Position numbers and translations under genes: made by a program. Shown here one piece after another: positions 61,693 to 64,000 of a stretch of DNA of 64,000 nucleotides. The notes under the pieces are model-generated. The model was not told the DNA's origin, made no database searches, and was given only the letters and a program-made list of their open reading frames with translations. Origin of the DNA: FEN-1219 sp963817615 (GTDB lineage: Bacteria > Pseudomonadota > Gammaproteobacteria > Steroidobacterales > Rariloculaceae); NCBI GenBank assembly GCA_963817615.1, contig CAWFPH010000002.1, positions 1,240,001 to 1,304,000 on the forward strand, in the 5' to 3' direction. Position 1 is the first letter of the stretch, and each line of letters starts with the position of its first letter.

Positions 61693-63060
61693 TCAATTGC
61701 CGAGCGCTTGCAGCGGCGCCGGGATGCGGCCGCCGCGGCGCACGAATGCCTCGCTCGACGCTCGGTGCACCGCGATCACGGGTGCGCGGCCGAGCAGCCC
61801 GCCGTAGGAAACGACGTCGCCCACGCGCTTACCGGGCGCCGGAATCAGGCGCACGGCCGTCGTCTTGTTGTTGATCATGCCGATTGCGGCTTCGTCGGCG
61901 ATGATCGCGGCAATCGTCGCGGCGCTGGTATCGCCCGGCACCGCGATCATGTCGAGCCCGACCGAGCAGACGCAGGTCATCGCCTCGAGCTTGTCGAACG
62001 AGATCGCGCCCGCCGCGGCCGCCTCGATCATGCCGGCGTCTTCCGACACGGGGATGAACGCGCCCGATAGCCCGCCGACGTAGCTCGAGGCCATCGCGCC
62101 GCCCTTCTTCACAGCGTCGTTCAGAAGCGCGAGCGCGGCGGTCGAGCCGTGTGCGCCGACGGTACCGACCCCCATGGCTTCGAGAATGCGGGCGACGCTG
62201 TCGCCGGCTTCGGGCGTCGGCGCAAGCGATAGGTCGACGATGCCGAACGGTACGCCTAGCTTCTGCGACGCCGCACGTCCCACCAGCTCGCCCATCCGTG
62301 TGACCTTGAACGCCGTGCGCTTTATCACGCTCGCGAGCTCGCCGAAGTCCGCGTTCGGTTCCGACGCGACCGCGTTCAGCACCACTCCGGGACCGCTCAC
62401 GCCCACGTTGATCACGCAGTCGGGCTCGCCGATGCCGTGAAAGGCGCCGGCCATGAACGGGTTGTCCTCGACGGCGTTGCAGAACACGACGAGCTTGGCG
62501 CAGCCGATGCCGTCACGGTCGGACGTGAGCTGCGCGGTCTCGACGACGATCTCCCCCATGCGCGCGACCGCGTCCATGTTGATGCCCGCCCGCGTCGTGC
62601 CGATGTTGACGGCCGCGCAGACCCGCTCGGTCGAGGCGAGCGCACGGGGAATCGACTTGAGCAGCGCCTCGTCGCCGGGCGTCGCGCCCTTGTGGACGAG
62701 CGCGGCGAAGCCGCCGAGGAAATTCACGCCCACCTCGACGGCCGCACGCTCGAGCCACTCGGCGAATACCACGTAGTCGTCGGTTGCGGAGCTTTCGGCC
62801 ACCAGCGAGATCGGGGTTACGGACACGCGCTTGTGAGTGATCGGGATGCCGTATTCGCGCTCGATCTCCTCGCCGACGGCGACAAGACGTGCGGCAGAGC
62901 GGCAAACCTTGTCGTATGCCTTGGTGGCGGACTTTTTCGGATCGGGGTCGGCGCAGCCGCGCAAGCTGACGCCCATCGTGATCGTGCGGATATCGAGACT
63001 CTCCATCTGCACCATGCGGATGGTCTCGAGGATCTCTTGCGGTGAAAATTGAATCGCCAT
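61693..63060 (-). CDS. PFL/UPF0210 family protein
   Basis: 455 residues. It begins MAIQFSPQEILETIRMVQME and contains ESLDIRTITMGVSLRGCADP, PISLVAESSATDDYVVFAEW, HKGATPGDEALLKSIPRALA, AVNIGTTRAGINMDAVARMG and GLDMIAVPGDTSAATIAAII, the standard blocks of UPF0210 (PFL) proteins. The family is distantly related to glycyl-radical enzymes by structure but lacks a proven activity. It lies 12 bases downstream of the UPF0237 ACT protein, the usual partner. Confidence 0.95.
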   Translation of the reverse strand: MAIQFSPQEILETIRMVQMESLDIRTITMGVSLRGCADPDPKKSATKAYDKVCRSAARLVAVGEEIEREYGIPITHKRVSVTPISLVAESSATDDYVVFAEWLERAAVEVGVNFLGGFAALVHKGATPGDEALLKSIPRALASTERVCAAVNIGTTRAGINMDAVARMGEIVVETAQLTSDRDGIGCAKLVVFCNAVEDNPFMAGAFHGIGEPDCVINVGVSGPGVVLNAVASEPNADFGELASVIKRTAFKVTRMGELVGRAASQKLGVPFGIVDLSLAPTPEAGDSVARILEAMGVGTVGAHGSTAALALLNDAVKKGGAMASSYVGGLSGAFIPVSEDAGMIEAAAAGAISFDKLEAMTCVCSVGLDMIAVPGDTSAATIAAIIADEAAIGMINNKTTAVRLIPAPGKRVGDVVSYGGLLGRAPVIAVHRASSEAFVRRGGRIPAPLQALGN

Positions 63061-63072
63061 TGCCGCTTCGCG

Positions 63073-63357
63073 TCAGACGCGGTGCATGAACTTGAAGACG
63101 TCTTCGTGCTGTGCGTCGATGCGCAGCCCCATCTCCACGCCCTTCGCGTTCAAGCGGCGCTTGAGCTCGTCGAACGGCACGGTCGCGCTGGCGACGTCGG
63201 CCATCATGATCATCGCGAAGAACTCCTGCAGCGTGGTCTGGGAGATATCCACGATGTTGGCATTGGCTTCGGCAAGCAGAGCGGTCACGGCGGCGATAAT
63301 GCCGACTTTGTCCACGCCGATCACCGTGACGATGATGCGGTTCGATTTTTCTTGCAT
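63073..63357 (-). CDS. ACT-domain protein, UPF0237 family
   Basis: 94 residues from ATG at 63357. RIIVTVIGVDKVGIIAAVTA, NANIVDISQTTLQEFFAMIM and FDELKRRLNAKGVEMGLRID form one ACT domain with the D-x-x-G-I turn that binds small ligands such as amino acids. UPF0237 genes are paired with UPF0210 across many bacteria, as here, so it is likely the ligand-sensing partner. Longer forms from 63369 are possible. Confidence 0.94.
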   Translation of the reverse strand: MQEKSNRIIVTVIGVDKVGIIAAVTALLAEANANIVDISQTTLQEFFAMIMMADVASATVPFDELKRRLNAKGVEMGLRIDAQHEDVFKFMHRV

Positions 63358-63470
63358 GCTGATCCCCACCGCCGGAACGGCTCGCAGTGTATCTCCCCGG
63401 CGCGGCTCGAGCGGCCTATGATGATCCGATGCTCGCCGCGGCGCACGAGGCCGCGGCAGGAGGAGGGAAG

Positions 63471-64000
63471 ATGGAGCGCGGCAACGGCATGCGAATCTGC
63501 GCGTTGTGCTTGCTGGCTGCAGGCGCGTCGCCGGCGTTCGCGGCGCCGTCGGAGGTCGTCCACTGCACGTCGCTCGCGCCGGTGTCCGTTCCAGCCGCCG
63601 CGATTGCAGCGCCGACAGCCGGCGCGACGATCGCGAGCGTCACCTACAAGGCCGAAGGCGACCCGAACGGCGAGCACTGCGAGGTGCGCGGCGCGATTCA
63701 TGCGCTCGACAAGAGCGCTCCGGACATCAACTTCCAGCTGAACCTGCCGAGCAAGTGGAACCACAAGGCCTTACATCTCGGCGGCGGCGGCTACGACGGC
63801 ACCGTCGTCACGGGGCTCGCCGCGAATTTCCTGCCGCCCGGCATCGCGCAGCCGCTCAAGCAGGGCTACGCGACCTTCGGCAGCGACTCCGGGCACAACG
63901 GCGCCGGCGCCGATGCGTCGTTCGGCATGAACGACGAGGCGCTCGTCAATTTCGGCGGCGCCCAGCTCAAGAAGACTCACGACGTCGCGGCCGCGCTCAT
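63471..64000 (+). CDS. Tannase/feruloyl esterase family protein, 5' part
   Basis: The frame starts at ATG 63471, directly after AGGAGGGAAG, and is open to the window end (176 codons). A signal peptide (NGMRICALCLLAAGASPAFA) ends near residue 25. The mature part reads HCEVRGAIHALD, NFQLNLPSKWNHKALHLGGG, GYDGTVVTGLA and YATFGSDSGHN, matching the beginning of the tannase/feruloyl esterase family, exported serine esterases of plant phenolic esters. The catalytic serine motif would lie beyond the window. Confidence 0.85.
   Translation, partial: MERGNGMRICALCLLAAGASPAFAAPSEVVHCTSLAPVSVPAAAIAAPTAGATIASVTYKAEGDPNGEHCEVRGAIHALDKSAPDINFQLNLPSKWNHKALHLGGGGYDGTVVTGLAANFLPPGIAQPLKQGYATFGSDSGHNGAGADASFGMNDEALVNFGGAQLKKTHDVAAAL

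Noticed and set aside
1..64000. CRISPR arrays, rRNA genes, prophage structural genes, replication origin
   Set aside because: No regularly spaced repeat arrays, rRNA-like segments, capsid or tail genes, or DnaA-box clusters were seen on reading.

Overview
The window is chromosomal DNA from a high-GC proteobacterium, most likely an uncultured gammaproteobacterium. The evidence is the C5 (glutamate) route to haem encoded by a hemA-hemC-hemD-hemB-hemL cluster, uniformly GC-rich codon use, a MASE1 hybrid kinase, TonB, PadR and PepSY proteins, and an unusually large number of exported proteins of unknown function. Taxonomy is inferred from gene content only. Nothing suggests a plasmid or phage backbone.

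Layout. 1-5.5 kb: minus-strand haem operon with overlapping genes; hemA carries an apparent one-base frameshift that fuses it in frame to hemC. 5.6-15.7 kb: a kinase-like phosphotransferase, small exported and membrane proteins, a MAPEG/DJ-1/PaiB run, an exported alpha/beta hydrolase, a large DUF1592-type c-type cytochrome lipoprotein and a Tat-exported GH3 glycosidase. 15.9-25.5 kb: two clusters of a paired exported protein family (a small DUF6152-type protein whose predicted mature end is His-His, plus a larger partner domain), interspersed with GFA, amidohydrolase, SnoaL-like, MFS and ferritin-like genes. A fused copy of the same pair lies at 51.6-52.7 kb.

25.59-31.9 kb: a tRNA-Arg(TCG) followed by about 6 kb of visibly lower-GC accessory DNA. 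It holds two IS256-family left-end remnants, a frameshifted HEPN-like gene, an operon sce7726 (frameshifted) - sce7725 - RES-domain protein, and a glutathione S-transferase at the far edge. No integrase or matching att repeat is visible. This operon and the DUF6152 pair are the best candidates for undescribed systems.

31.9-47 kb: core-like genes again (HAD phosphatase, Calx-beta membrane protein, thioredoxin-fold protein, rhomboid protease with a long C-terminal extension, exported VOC and aldo/keto reductase proteins, DMT exporter, serine hydrolase, CHAD and ParA divergently arranged, MarR, PepSY reductase-like protein, glycine-zipper protein with a clear terminator). 47-64 kb: YkgJ cysteine-cluster protein, a 1208-residue TM0106-type RecB-like nuclease/helicase beside MazG, PQQ sugar dehydrogenase with an exported NADP oxidoreductase-like protein, an outer-membrane barrel, a TonB/PadR/permease-prefix cluster with a recognisable promoter, zwf, a CMD-like protein, a MASE1 hybrid histidine kinase, the UPF0210/UPF0237 pair, and the start of a tannase-family gene cut by the window end.

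Caution: one-base frameshifts occur in hemA (normally essential), in the sce7726 gene and in the HEPN-like gene. Some may be uncorrected indel errors in the assembly rather than real decay. Family names are from recognition of motifs, not from database searches.
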